Below, in pieces: positions 53,808 to 63,196 of a stretch of 64,000 nt of DNA. Each line of letters starts with the position of its first letter. The stretch's first letter is position 1. The notes below the pieces were generated by a model. That model worked only from the letters and a program-made list of their open reading frames with translations, was not told where the DNA came from and made no database searches. Both the position numbers and the translations under genes were made by a program. Source of the stretch: JAJPKK01 sp963787675 (GTDB lineage: Bacteria; Pseudomonadota; Alphaproteobacteria; Rhizobiales; Xanthobacteraceae); NCBI GenBank assembly GCA_963787675.1, contig CAWBDV010000007.1, positions 1,240,001 to 1,304,000 of the forward strand, written 5' to 3'.

Positions 53808-54044
53808 TTAGGTCGCATCTTCACGCGTCAGGAGCTGCGCCAGCTTTCTAATAGCCGGTGCTGCGAACAGGACGATCGGCAACATCAAGAACCAAGAAAG
53901 CAGCGACGACTGCAGCCAATGCTTTAAGAAGAAGCCCTCTGCGAGGAAAGGAAAACTTGCAATTGCCGCTGCAACTGCAGAAGTCAGGCCTGACTGAATG
54001 ACGCCAAAGATAAAATGAGCGTAGCGGCGCGGAATCCCCAGCAT
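53808..54044 (-). CDS. DUF2798 membrane protein
   Basis: 78 residues. IPRRYAHFIFGVIQSGLTSA is the DUF2798 (PF11391) signature; two membrane helices, VAAAIASFPFL and SSLLSWFLMLPIVLFAAPAI. Function unknown. Single gene. Confidence 0.8.
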   Translation of the reverse strand: MLGIPRRYAHFIFGVIQSGLTSAVAAAIASFPFLAEGFFLKHWLQSSLLSWFLMLPIVLFAAPAIRKLAQLLTREDAT

Positions 54045-54275
54045 GCGAAAACCTACTTAGAGCGGCGCGTGGAGTGCTCGCGGCGCCAATGTCCGACGGC
54101 CGGTTCTTACTCCGCGGTGCGCCCGACGGACTAGTATCCCCCTCGGCCGCCGACGCAGCAGTCGACGGTGCCTCGACCTGAAACCGAATGGCATCTTGCA
54201 GCTATGATCTGCGTCAAGGCCGATGGAGCACGACATGCGATCGAGCGCGACCATCGTCGGTCCGGGAGGCGGGCC

Positions 54276-55085
54276 ATGAGCTTGAGCTGTTGGGCGAAGG
54301 CAACTCTGGCGGCAGCTGTGCTCGCGTGCGCGATGCCGCCCGTCGTCGCCGGCCAGGACATGATGCGATTCCTCGACCTCAAGTCGGACGATTTCACCAA
54401 AGCCGACATGACGCGAACCGAGGTCGAGGCGGCGCTTGCCGCAGCCGGTCCGACGACAGCCCTCGATCTCTCCGGCAAGCGCCTCAATGGCCTCGATCTG
54501 TCGGGGCTCGACGTCAGGCGCACCAAGCTCCAGGCGGCGCGCCTCAATCGGGCGAACTTTGCCGGCGCCAATCTCGACGGTGTCACGCTGGATCAGGCCT
54601 GGGCGCTGGATGCCGATTTCACCGGCGCCAGTCTTCGAGGCGCGAGCCTGTTTGCCACCCAGCTCATGGGCGCGAAGCTCGATGGCGCCGATCTGTCCGG
54701 CGCCCGCATTGCCGGCGACCTGTCGCGGGCAAGCTTGCGACAAGCGCGCCTCGATGGGGCCGATCTCTCCGCCGACATGCGCAACCAGTCCATGGGGCTG
54801 ATGCGGGGCGTTTTGCGATCAGCCAAGCTGGACGGTGCGAGCTTTGAGAATGCCAATCTGTCTCACGCGGTCCTCGAGTTTGCCTCGCTGCGCGATGCGA
54901 ACCTCAGGGGCGCCAAGCTCAACGGCAGCGAGCTCGGCGGCGCCGATTTTCTGGGTGCTGATGTCGCTAACGCCGACTTTGATAGTGCAGATGTGACCTC
55001 GACGCGGCTCATCGGCCTGCGTGGGCGCGACCAGGCGCGCAACCTCGACCGGGTCAAGAATCTTGACCGCGCGTTCCAGGACTAG
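54276..55085 (+). CDS. Secreted pentapeptide-repeat protein (paralogue 2)
   Basis: 269 residues from the ATG at 54276 behind GGGAGGCGGG. Signal peptide ATLAAAVLACAMPPVVAG. Pentapeptide repeats from about residue 60 (LDLSGKRLNGLDLSGLDV, AQLMGAKLDGADLSGARIAG, ASLRDANLRGAKLNGSELGG). SADMRNQSMGLMR in the middle is shared with paralogue 1 at 46278-47039, as is the placement of the repeats either side of it. Periplasmic beta-helix; function unknown. Confidence 0.8.
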   Translation: MSLSCWAKATLAAAVLACAMPPVVAGQDMMRFLDLKSDDFTKADMTRTEVEAALAAAGPTTALDLSGKRLNGLDLSGLDVRRTKLQAARLNRANFAGANLDGVTLDQAWALDADFTGASLRGASLFATQLMGAKLDGADLSGARIAGDLSRASLRQARLDGADLSADMRNQSMGLMRGVLRSAKLDGASFENANLSHAVLEFASLRDANLRGAKLNGSELGGADFLGADVANADFDSADVTSTRLIGLRGRDQARNLDRVKNLDRAFQD

Positions 55086-55495
55086 CTGCGTCGGGCCGCC
55101 GACGCATGCATGACCGTCTGCGAGCCATCGTGGACACGGCGGTCACGAGCACATCAGCACATCGATCGTCCGCCTATGGAATTCGGCCTGACGAACGCGT
55201 CGGGAGTATCGGTGCTGTAGCTTATCAGGCACCGGCTGCGACAATCTCCCGGAACGGATACATCGTGGGCAGAGCGCGCATATGGAACAGCGGCCGCTTT
55301 CTTTGCCTGCCTGGCTCGGCGCCGATTAGCCAGCGGCTTTTCGCAATTACACTACTGAGCGTGACGTTGGCCCTTAGCCGCAGCATGTCGACTAGCAGCC
55401 GCCCGTTGCCGGCTGCCTGGCTAATCATCCCGCAGCTTGTCGTGTATGCTGATCTTCAACACTGTCCGACGAAACTACGAACGAAAGGATGAACC
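55086..55495. other. Intergenic region of about 410 bases
   Basis: The open frame 55106-55492 spans it but lacks a ribosome binding site and family features, so I do not call it a gene. GAAAGGATG just before 55496 is the ribosome binding site for the deacetylase gene. Confidence 0.4.
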
Positions 55496-56497
55496 ATGAG
55501 CTCCCGACGCGATGTACTGACGGCGCTTGGCATTGCGAGCGCGGCGGCATTGGCGGTGAAATCGACGTCCGCCCAGTCTGGTCCGACCGGAGCTGCGACC
55601 AGTTCTTCAACCGCAACAAGTGCATTCTGGCCAAATGGGGCGCGGATTGCCGTCTCCGCCTCGCTGATGCTGGAGGCCGGCGGCCAGAACCTCCATCGTT
55701 CGGACGCTCTATTCGGCCCGATGCCGGAGGGATACCTCGACCTGCCGACCAACACCTGGTTCGAGTACGGCGCAGTCGAAGGCATCCCGCGCCTGCTTGA
55801 CCTATTCGACAAGCACGGTGTCAAGGCGACATCGTTCATGGTCGGAACCGCGGTCGAAAAGCACCCCGATGTCGCGCGCGAGATCGTGCGGCGCGGTCAT
55901 GAAGCCGCTGCCCACGGCAGAACCTGGGAGAGCACATTTGCACTGTCGAGAACCGACGAGAAGAAGAACATCTCCGACGGCGCCGAAATCGTCGAAAGAG
56001 TTACCGGCTTCCATCCGGTCGGATGGAATGCCAATGCACTGCGAAACAGTCCCAACACGCTCGAAATCCTTCAGGAACTCGGATTTCTTTACCACATCGA
56101 CGACGTCAGCCGCGACGAGCCGTTCATCAATGTGCTGCCTAAGGGATCTCTCGTAACCGTCCCCTATTCTGTCAACCTGAACGACTTCCAAAATGCGTTC
56201 CCCGGGAGATATTCGCCGCCGTCCTACGAGCAGGTGCTGAAGGATCAGTTCGATCAGCTTTACGAGGAGGGAGAAAAGCGGCGGCGGCTGATGCTGATAT
56301 GCACCCATGATCGCATGTGCGGCATGCCTGCCGCCGTGAGAATGCTCGACCGCGTTTTGCAGTATATGCGCCAGCGAGAAGGCGTGTGGTTTGCGCGCAA
56401 AGATGAAATCGCTCGCTGGGCGATCGCCCATCCCGAACACACGCCGGTCGTAAAACGAGGTCCCGTTGCAGAGACAGGCCTTCCCGGTCCCGCCTGA
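55496..56497 (+). CDS. Polysaccharide deacetylase-family protein, Tat-exported
   Basis: 333 residues. Tat-type signal (SSRRDVLTALGIASAAALAV). NodB-homology fold: IPRLLDLFDKHGVKATSFMV, HPDVAREIVRRGHEAAAHGR with the metal histidines of the H-x4-H motif partly altered, and LMLICTHDRMCGMPAAVRML at the end. This resembles the PuuE/allantoinase-like subgroup rather than peptidoglycan deacetylases. It likely hydrolyses a C-N bond of a small substrate in the periplasm. Confidence 0.8.
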   Translation: MSSRRDVLTALGIASAAALAVKSTSAQSGPTGAATSSSTATSAFWPNGARIAVSASLMLEAGGQNLHRSDALFGPMPEGYLDLPTNTWFEYGAVEGIPRLLDLFDKHGVKATSFMVGTAVEKHPDVAREIVRRGHEAAAHGRTWESTFALSRTDEKKNISDGAEIVERVTGFHPVGWNANALRNSPNTLEILQELGFLYHIDDVSRDEPFINVLPKGSLVTVPYSVNLNDFQNAFPGRYSPPSYEQVLKDQFDQLYEEGEKRRRLMLICTHDRMCGMPAAVRMLDRVLQYMRQREGVWFARKDEIARWAIAHPEHTPVVKRGPVAETGLPGPA

Positions 56498-56627
56498 CCC
56501 CGACAACGCGTTGCGAAACCGATCCGAATGGTTCCTACAGACGCACCGCGCTACCCCTCCGCGCCACCTCGATCCACGGCGGTCCACTGTGGAGCCGCGC
56601 GCCCTCGTACCGTTCGCAGTGCCGCAC

Positions 56628-56963
56628 TCAGTACTCGTCAGGTAGCATGATTGTGATAATGCGCCGCGTGACGGCCGGGTCTGACGGATCCGGCGAGTGA
56701 TATGTCAGGTCAGTATCGTAATAATCGATCTTGAAAAAGATCGTGTGGCCGTCCGCGTCGAACGACCCAAAGTCATGTTCTGCGTGCAGGTCATTCGCGT
56801 GGCAAAAGTCGTCGTACACGGCGATCGTCTTGACGATACGCGCGACGGCCTCTTCGCCCAAGGCGGCAACTCCTGGCGTGATAACGGCCATGCCAGTTGC
56901 CAGGTTGTGGCGCAAGGCATCGTTCAAAGCGCGGATGCGGTCAGTCTTGGTGTTGGTGGTCAT
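56628..56963 (-). CDS. DUF3768 protein
   Basis: 111 residues. IRALNDALRHNLATGMAVIT, YDDFCHANDLHAEHDFGSFD, FFKIDYYDTDLTYHSPDPSD and VTRRIITIMLPDEY follow the DUF3768 (PF12599) pattern, common in alphaproteobacterial mobile elements and plasmids. Function unknown. Single gene. Confidence 0.85.
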   Translation of the reverse strand: MTTNTKTDRIRALNDALRHNLATGMAVITPGVAALGEEAVARIVKTIAVYDDFCHANDLHAEHDFGSFDADGHTIFFKIDYYDTDLTYHSPDPSDPAVTRRIITIMLPDEY

Positions 56964-57143
56964 GACAATGGTCCTTTGTCGCGCGTGCAGTCATGCAGCG
57001 CGTCGTTCATCTGGTTTGGATTTGGGTTGGGTGGCCGGCAGTTGTTGGTCACGCCGGCGAGGCACGGCCTGGACGCCTGCTGGGCGCCGTGCCAAACAAG
57101 CTCGGGCCGCCTGCTGGCCCAGCCCGAGCTTGCCGATTTAGTG

Positions 57144-57330
57144 CTACTTCGTCGTCGGATTTAGCAGGGCGATGGCCGCCACGTGACGCGTGAACGCCTT
57201 GTATTTCGGGTAGTCACGACGACGACGGCCTCCCAACCAGCCTTTCGTCGGCAGGTTCGTCTTGAGCAATGACGACGGATCACGCCATCGCGTTTGAACG
57301 TCGTATCGCCATTCCAAGCTTCTTCGCCGT
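57144..57330 (-). other. Unassigned C-terminal-like open frame
   Basis: A minus-strand frame encodes RYDVQTRWRDPSSLLKTNLP, TKGWLGGRRRRDYPKYKAFT and HVAAIALLNPTTK then stops at 57144. The composition is protein-like and basic, but no start codon or family is evident. Possibly the end of a lost gene. Confidence 0.3.
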
Positions 57331-57423
57331 CGTAGCTTTCATCGCTATCGTGGTGCGGTTCGCGACGGAAGTGTAGCCAGCCAATGTAGACTCCAGGCCG
57401 CGCGGGTTGCGGTGGCGATCTTC

Positions 57424-58020
57424 ACTCTCCATCAGCCGCGATGATTCTGACAGCCTTGCCCGCGGCCCTGGAGGTGAATGAGGGCATTGTCCAGGTCGCT
57501 GTTCGCGAGACTGCCGATGCACTCGATCAAATGAACCGAAAAGCAGTCGCCGAGCGCGAATCAGCTTGGCGGGCAGCATTCAAGCCCCATGCCTACTTGC
57601 GCGGCAGCCAGGAGCGGCCCTCCTCAATTACGATGTGTGGAATCACAGGGCCGGAGCGGTGGCTGAAAATTCCGCTCGACTATTCGAAGCCACCGGTGAC
57701 CTTTGTTTGTCCGAAAAACGCCAACATTTCATTTTTTTGGCCGGACAACCGGTTTTATTATCAACTACACCACCGATCATGCGGTCCGTTTCGATCTCGA
57801 AGGCAACCCAGTGGAGGTTCTTTCGAGAGCCTATCGCCTAGCAGATCGAGTTGCATATCGGCCGTCGAAGGATATCGGCCGACACCTTCGGACGGATCAT
57901 CGGCGTCAGCCCAGGGTAGCGAAGTTTTCCCAACTTCGATTGACGGCGCCCCTCGCGCCGGAACGCCATGCTTCTTCGGCAGCTTCGACTCGGCATGTGG
58001 TAGACACGAAACGCGAATAG
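57424..58020 (+). pseudogene. Paralogue of the HTH protein at 62198, broken
   Basis: MILTALPAALEVNEGIVQVA, ETADALDQMNRKAVAERESA and AFKPHAYLRGSQERPSSITM match residues 57-120 of the intact protein, then the frame shifts near 57705 (FFGRTTGFIINYTTDHAVRF) and again later. The first ~56 residues with the HTH are missing. DNA similarity to 62364-62850 is obvious by eye. Confidence 0.8.
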
Positions 58021-58031
58021 AGGTGCGTCGG

Positions 58032-58265
58032 TTACTTGGATTGCGAATCCAATTTCGGCAGCTTGTAGCCGTTCGCCTTGAACCGCTCGCCAAAAGCATT
58101 GAGTTTGCGGTAGCCGAAAATAGAATCTACATGGCATCCCCCACAAGGCACCCCGGTCTGCTGGGCAAAGACATTGTTGGCTTGAACCTGACGCGAAAAT
58201 GCTCCCGCGAGCATAAGAATCGCGGCAATCAAGACGATCCCTGCAAGCGCGAGAGATGGTTTCAT
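58032..58265 (-). CDS. Small membrane-anchored protein with a CxxCH haem motif
   Basis: 77 residues from the ATG at 58265. Signal anchor LALAGIVLIAAILMLAGAFS, then NNVFAQQTGVPCGGCHVDSI: CGGCH is a covalent haem c site. It is followed by YRKLNAFGERFKANGYKLP, a pattern seen in small c-type proteins with 'GxxCxxCH..P.LN.FG..FK.NGY', often with a later methionine. The gene ends shortly after, so a short haem protein or a truncated one is possible. Confidence 0.65.
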   Translation of the reverse strand: MKPSLALAGIVLIAAILMLAGAFSRQVQANNVFAQQTGVPCGGCHVDSIFGYRKLNAFGERFKANGYKLPKLDSQSK

Positions 58266-58534
58266 GAGTGTTGGCCCTCGCAGTTCAGTTCCGGCAGGAT
58301 GTTGCAGATTCAACAACATTCCCGTTGGGCAAAAGGGATTAGCATCGGAATCGCTGGTGCGAAGCCAAAACCTGCTGCTTGCACGAAAGAAATGATGGCA
58401 GAGTTCTTCTGAGCGCCCAGCATCATCCAAGCAGCAGCGCGAAGCCACTAGTTTGATTTACAACTTTCCGGGATCGCTCACAACTCTTCATTGTCTTCTC
58501 GCTCAAGATCAGATGAACGCCATGGATCACCACG

Positions 58535-59059
58535 CTATAGTGCTTTTCTCGAAGCTAATCCAACCTCTTGCAGGTACTCGTGGAAGTCCTCGTAATTTGA
58601 GGCGAGGGTTTCTGCGGTTTCTTCTAAATCGGCAAGACTGTAGGCGATCTTATCACCCTCGCGTTCGATGAAGCCTGCGCCATGTAAAGGCTTGATGCTC
58701 GGAGGAAGGCGTAGAATCCAGTCTGGCTGAACCCAGTTTGAAGATGGCCCCGCAATCCAAGTTGAGTGCGCGATATCGTCTCGCAACGGCGTCAACGTAT
58801 GCGGTACCATGAGGTAATGATTGATTCGATCGTACCGGTCGACTGGAACTGTTCGGTGCCGGAGCAGCTCGAACAGGGCTAATCGTTTGCCCGTAAAGTC
58901 TAGGCCGCGAGTCAAGAGCATCACCGACCCAGAATCAGAACCCGCAACGACCGCCATGATCTCTTGCATGAGCAATTCATAGCGGGCGAACCATTGAATG
59001 ATCTTTCCGAACAGCAGCAAATGTTGATCCGAAAGGCAACCCAGGTTGGTGATAGTCAT
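58535..59059 (-). CDS. Helical protein with HEPN-like R-x4-H motif
   Basis: 174 residues from the ATG at 59059, preceded by GGAGG. Mostly helical: FGKIIQWFARYELLMQEIMA, GLDFTGKRLALFELLRH, then TLTPLRDDIAHSTWI. RDDIAH fits the R-x4-H pattern of HEPN domains, and the order of helices (long helix, loop, helix, RxH) is consistent. HEPN proteins are often RNases of toxin-antitoxin systems; the partner gene is not obvious here. The fold is inferred only from pattern. Confidence 0.5.
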   Translation of the reverse strand: MTITNLGCLSDQHLLLFGKIIQWFARYELLMQEIMAVVAGSDSGSVMLLTRGLDFTGKRLALFELLRHRTVPVDRYDRINHYLMVPHTLTPLRDDIAHSTWIAGPSSNWVQPDWILRLPPSIKPLHGAGFIEREGDKIAYSLADLEETAETLASNYEDFHEYLQEVGLASRKAL

Positions 59060-59134
59060 CTGCACGCCTCCGAGAGCAAGGACGGCCCACCGCGCATCTT
59101 CAGCAAACAAGCATCGCACATCGGTCAAGACTGG

Positions 59135-59548
59135 TTATTGAGAGGTAGTCGCAGAAGCCGGCGCAACGATCAGATGACAAATTCCGAACTCGACCTGCAT
59201 GGAGTCAGGTTTGTAGGTTTGCAATGCGATATTCCAGGAGCCTGGATCGATGCCTACGCTGATGTCGTCAACATAGCCGGTTACGGCATTCGGCGAAACC
59301 GTAACGTGACCCATTGGCTGGGGCACATCGTTCTGCTCCACCACGAGCGTCGATGCATCATCGTCAAACACGATGGTGATCGAGCGATTTTCAGACTGCT
59401 GAACGGAATTCGCTCCCGCCTGCACTTCCAGATTTGTCAACTGGCAATCAAGTTTTTGGGGTCCAGAAATGGCTTGATTGGCCACCAGCAACGGAGGGAC
59501 GGCAGCGAGCACGCCAATCACCAGCGATCGTAAACACATAGAAGGCAT
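59135..59548 (-). CDS. Secreted hypothetical protein
   Basis: 137 residues from the ATG at 59548 behind AAGGAAAG. Signal peptide LRSLVIGVLAAVPPLLVANQ; mature part beta-rich (LDCQLTNLEVQAGANS, SITIVFDDDASTLVVEQ, WNIALQTYKPDSMQVEFGIC) with two cysteines that may pair. No family recognised. Same strand as the HEPN-like gene. Confidence 0.6.
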   Translation of the reverse strand: MPSMCLRSLVIGVLAAVPPLLVANQAISGPQKLDCQLTNLEVQAGANSVQQSENRSITIVFDDDASTLVVEQNDVPQPMGHVTVSPNAVTGYVDDISVGIDPGSWNIALQTYKPDSMQVEFGICHLIVAPASATTSQ

Positions 59549-59817
59549 GAGCTTTCCTTGATCGGCGGTATGCCGAGCTGATCCAGGCAACGTCGGCAGC
59601 TAGAATCTAAATACTCTTGTCCGGAGCCCATCACTTTGAGCAAAGTCAAAACCGAAGGTTGGTCCGGCTAAGCGAAAAGCTCGCCGGTCATCGTGCCCAT
59701 GATCTGCATCAATAAATCTCTGGCTTGGCGCAGATAAGAAGCGGAGCGCTTCAACCATTTTTGGGCGCCTTTCTTTTGGGCCACATGTTGGTTGCGGCCA
59801 AATAGGACGCCTAGACG

Positions 59818-60483
59818 ATGTCAGAACCGACGCATGTGCCGCTTTGGCTCAAACTGGCTTATTCTGCATTCATGGCGATCTTGATTCCTGTTTATTGGTA
59901 TAACTACGGACCAACTAATTTTCTATATTTTTGCGACATGGCATTGATCCTTACGCTTGTTGGCATCTGGGTCGAAAGCCCTTTGCTCGTATCAATGTGC
60001 ACAATTGGGATTGTTGTACCTCAAGTGCTATGGGTGATTGATTTTCTGAGCCATCTCGCTGGTGAGCCGCTCACTGGCGTAACCGACTACATGTTTCGGA
60101 CCCATTACCCGCTCTTCTTGCGCGGATTATCGCTGTTCCATGGCTGGATGCCATTTTTGTTGGTATTTCTGGTCTGGAGACTGGGCTATGATCGACGCGC
60201 ATTTCCAATCTGGACCGCACTCGTATGGTCGCTGGTCTTGATCTGCTTCTTCTTCATGCCGCCGCCACAGCCGAATCCGGGCATGACGCCAGTCAATATC
60301 AATGGCGTATGGGGGCTTAGCGATAATGCGCCACAGACCTGGGTTTCGCAGCGCGTTTGGTTAGCCGGCTTAATCGTTGGCTTACCAGCCTTGCTTTTCG
60401 CGCCGGTTCACTTCCTTCTAGCCTGGACCATGCCGAACGCACGACACCGACCGCCGCAAGCCAGAGCCGCCTCGCCTTGTTAA
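59818..60483 (+). CDS. Multi-pass membrane protein
   Basis: 221 residues with about six hydrophobic segments: LAYSAFMAILIPVYWYN, FCDMALILTLVGIWV, PLLVSMCTIGIVVPQVLWVI, PFLLVFLVWRLGYD, WTALVWSLVLICFFFMPPP and LAGLIVGLPALLFAPVHFLL. It resembles an uncharacterised bacterial membrane-associated protein family; function unknown. ATG at 59818; the tail after HFLLAWTMPNA is polar. Confidence 0.75.
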   Translation: MSEPTHVPLWLKLAYSAFMAILIPVYWYNYGPTNFLYFCDMALILTLVGIWVESPLLVSMCTIGIVVPQVLWVIDFLSHLAGEPLTGVTDYMFRTHYPLFLRGLSLFHGWMPFLLVFLVWRLGYDRRAFPIWTALVWSLVLICFFFMPPPQPNPGMTPVNINGVWGLSDNAPQTWVSQRVWLAGLIVGLPALLFAPVHFLLAWTMPNARHRPPQARAASPC

Positions 60484-60876
60484 AGAGCCACCACAGACTC
60501 AGGTCTATGAACATTCTTCTCTTCACGGGCTCCCCTGGCGATACAAATATCGCGTACGCTTCATTGCCAAACAGGCCCAGCACAATCGGTCGTATCCGCC
60601 AGTCGAAAGTTTCCTTGAGTCGCCCAGATGCCCGCATTTCCAAAATTGCTCAGGCTGAGGCTCAGGCCGGCCCCTGTCACTGACCAAACTCGCTTGCAAC
60701 TGCGCCCAATGGGTCGCTGTCTTCAATGATAAGGGTACATCGGCAGCGAAAGCGATGGGCACATGGCCCAGTTATCGTGGATGGTACGCTTGTCGTGAGC
60801 GAAAGAGAGAGCCGCCCGATTATCGCGAGCGGCTCCGAATCGACTCGAAAATGAGAGTCGGATGAGATTCAGACGA
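60484..60876. other. Intergenic region of about 390 bases
   Basis: Small open frames here have no support. Two short inverted repeats near the right edge (AGCCGC/GCGGCT around 60810-60834 and CGACTC/GAGTCG at 60841-60860) lie downstream of the minus-strand hydrolase gene and may help end its transcript, but there is no U-run. Confidence 0.35.
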
Positions 60877-61785
60877 TCATGCGCGGTTGAACGAATTGTA
60901 GACTACCCGAATGAAGTTGATGGCAGCTTGGTCGTTCGCCGCCCATTTGGCGTCCAGGTCCTTGAGCGGTCTTGCGGCCACCACGTCGTTCTCGGACTGG
61001 CCTGCAAGGTATAGCTTGCGGATGCGTTCCTGCGTAGTGACCAGCATGTCATGAAAGGCCACGAGTTGCTCCTTCGTGGCAAGCGGGCCGTGGCCGGGCA
61101 CGATCTTCGAATTGGTGTCTGTACGCGCGAGGAAGGCCTCCGTTGCGCGGATCACCCCCTCGATTCCACCGCCGTTGGCGAAGTCGATATTGGGATATCG
61201 GCCATTGGTGAATATATCTCCTGTCGAGAGCACATCGGCGTCAGGGAAAAAGACCCAGCTGTCGCCGTCGGTGTGAGCGTTGTTGGCGTGCGTCAGGATC
61301 GCGGTCCGACCACCGACTTTCACCTCCTTAGTGCCGCCGATGTAGGTTTCCGTCGGCAGCGCATCGGCCGGTGCAGGCGGCGTTTTGCTGCCGGTGAGGC
61401 CGTTCGTGGTGCCGGCGGCGAGACGGACCCTGATGTTGTCCTCGGCCACGATGGTGGCGCCGTCCTTGTGGAAGGGAACATTTCCACCAGTATGATCGCC
61501 GTGGAAGTGGGTGTTGACGAGGTACTTGATGGGCAGCGGCGAAAGTTTGTCGATGGCGGCCTTGATCTTGTCGTGGAGCGGCGCGAATTGGCCGTCCACC
61601 ATGATGATGCCATCGGAACCTACCGCCACGGTGATGTTTCCGCCTTGCCCCTCAAGCATGTAGGTCTTGTTCCCCAAGTCGGTCGTCTTGATCTCGACCT
61701 TAGAAAAATCCGGCTGTTGCGAGATTGCAGGGCTCGTAGAGAGCATGGTCGCGCCAGCAAGCGCGGCGACCGCGATGCGTATCAT
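60877..61785 (-). CDS. Exported metallo-beta-lactamase-fold hydrolase
   Basis: 302 residues with signal peptide IAVAALAGATMLSTSPAISQ. HFHGDH at 93-98 is the zinc motif; HTDGDSWVFFPDADVLSTGD supplies a later His and Asp, and VPGHGPLATKEQL the final His. It is a periplasmic Zn-hydrolase related to QDE-type/cyclase-like MBL proteins rather than a recognisable class B lactamase. Intact, unlike the one at 50808-52468. Single gene. Confidence 0.9.
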   Translation of the reverse strand: MIRIAVAALAGATMLSTSPAISQQPDFSKVEIKTTDLGNKTYMLEGQGGNITVAVGSDGIIMVDGQFAPLHDKIKAAIDKLSPLPIKYLVNTHFHGDHTGGNVPFHKDGATIVAEDNIRVRLAAGTTNGLTGSKTPPAPADALPTETYIGGTKEVKVGGRTAILTHANNAHTDGDSWVFFPDADVLSTGDIFTNGRYPNIDFANGGGIEGVIRATEAFLARTDTNSKIVPGHGPLATKEQLVAFHDMLVTTQERIRKLYLAGQSENDVVAARPLKDLDAKWAANDQAAINFIRVVYNSFNRA

Positions 61786-62197
61786 GATCGTTCTCCTTAC
61801 TTTTGATGAGAAGCCGCTAGCGAGCCGCCAGCGACGGCTGGCTCTCCATTGCGCGTCAGATTTTATCAGTGCGCATGACCGGCCTCAACGCGCCGATTGG
61901 CCTTCCTTGCGACGCTCGCGAGTACCCGGCCAATGTCGGCCGCGCCGCCCTAAGCCCGTCCTCATTGATGACTGATGCACAGTCGGAGCCAGGTCCGGGT
62001 CAAGAGCGCCGCCTCGCCGGCATCGTGATCATTTCCGCCTGGACCCCAAACTCCCCAGGAAGAAAGCGCGGTTCCGGGTCGCGATCAACCGCCATCATGG
62101 TTCTGCCGAAGACCCCAAGATATGATGGCAATCTGATCCGCTAGGGAAACCGGGGCCATGTGCCTTCGCGACCACCTGGCTAAATGCGTGACCCAAA
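61786..62197. other. Intergenic region of about 410 bases
   Basis: Contains open frames of 91-102 codons without ribosome binding sites or family features. It must carry the promoters for the divergent hydrolase and HTH genes. Nothing else seen. Confidence 0.35.
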
Positions 62198-62890
62198 ATG
62201 CTTCATAGTCGCTTGCCGATTCAGAGGCTCATCGAATCCCGTTTGAAGGACCTCGGAATTCGCCAAAGCGAATTGGCTCGCCGCTGCGGCTTTAAGAATC
62301 TCGACAAGGGGATGAGACGGCTTGAAGCGTTGTGCCGGGGCGATATCGACTCCCCATCCGCCGCGATGATTTTGACCGCCTTGCCCATGGCCCTGGAGGT
62401 GGGGGAGGCTACCGTCCACGTTGCTGTCCACGAGACTGCCAAAGCAGTCGACAAGATGGACCGAATGGCCGCCGCCGACCGCGAAGCCGCGTGGCGAGCA
62501 TCATTCAAGCCCCATGGCTATTTGTGCGGAAGCCAGGAACGGCCCTCCTCCATAACAATGTGCGGCGTAACCGGTGGCCCGGGGCGTTGGCTGAAGATTC
62601 CCCTCGACAGTTCCCAGCCACCGGTCACCTTTGCCCCGCAATGCTTGGCGGTGGTCAGAAAGACGCCAACAATTACTTTTTTCGGTCAGACGACGGGTTT
62701 CATCGTCAACTACAGCCCCGACCACGGGGTCCGTTTCGACCTTGAAGGGAACCCAGTGGAGGTTCTTTCGAGAGCATATTCCCCGGCGCAAATCGAATTA
62801 CAGATCGGGCGCCGACGGATATCGGCCGATAGCATCGGCAAGATCATGGGTCTGAGCCGACAGGAACCCGATCCGATCTCGACGGGATGA
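62198..62890 (+). CDS. HTH protein with an uncharacterised C-terminal domain
   Basis: 230 residues. Residues 8-56 are a Cro/C1-like HTH (LIESRLKDLGIRQSELARRC, KNLDKGMRRLEALCRGD). Residues ~80-215 are an unrecognised domain with FKPHGYLCGSQERPSSITMC, RWLKIPLDSSQPPVTF, ITFFGQTTGFIVNYSPDHGV and RFDLEGNPVEVLSRAY. A broken paralogue lies at 57424-58020. A transcription factor sensing something through the C-terminal domain is the simplest reading; function unknown. Confidence 0.65.
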   Translation: MLHSRLPIQRLIESRLKDLGIRQSELARRCGFKNLDKGMRRLEALCRGDIDSPSAAMILTALPMALEVGEATVHVAVHETAKAVDKMDRMAAADREAAWRASFKPHGYLCGSQERPSSITMCGVTGGPGRWLKIPLDSSQPPVTFAPQCLAVVRKTPTITFFGQTTGFIVNYSPDHGVRFDLEGNPVEVLSRAYSPAQIELQIGRRRISADSIGKIMGLSRQEPDPISTG

Positions 62891-63155
62891 CACCGCTATG
62901 ATTCGGGCACCCTTCCGTCTTTGAAACAGGCGCCGCGAATGGATCGACCAGCTTGTGGAGGGGCTGCGCCCGGCCCATCCAGGGTTCCGGCCGGATGCAG
63001 CGCACCCAGTCGGCGAAGCTCGGGATGAAGCCGAGATCCTCGATCACATGCTGTTCGCCGATCAGGCGCACAGGCACGACGCGGCCCGTCGAGACGGTAA
63101 TGGTCGCGCCGAAAAACCGCTCCAGCATGAAGATCCCCTCGGCATGGTGCCGGAG
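62844..63155 (-). pseudogene. DUF6915-like protein, C-terminal remnant
   Basis: From a TAA at 63156 the frame runs RHHAEGIFMLERFFGATITV, VVPVRLIGEQHVIEDLGFIP and SFADWVRCIRPEPWMGRAQP, a pattern I associate with small proteins annotated DUF6915. The N-terminal half is missing, and the end overlaps the HTH gene on the other strand. Confidence 0.5.
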
Positions 63156-63196
63156 TTATCAGGGCGCGTATAGAGGCTGAACCGGGCAATTGGTGG

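Noticed and set aside
55106..55492. 128-codon plus-strand frame before the deacetylase gene
   Set aside because: No ribosome binding site, no recognisable motif, and composition unlike neighbouring genes.
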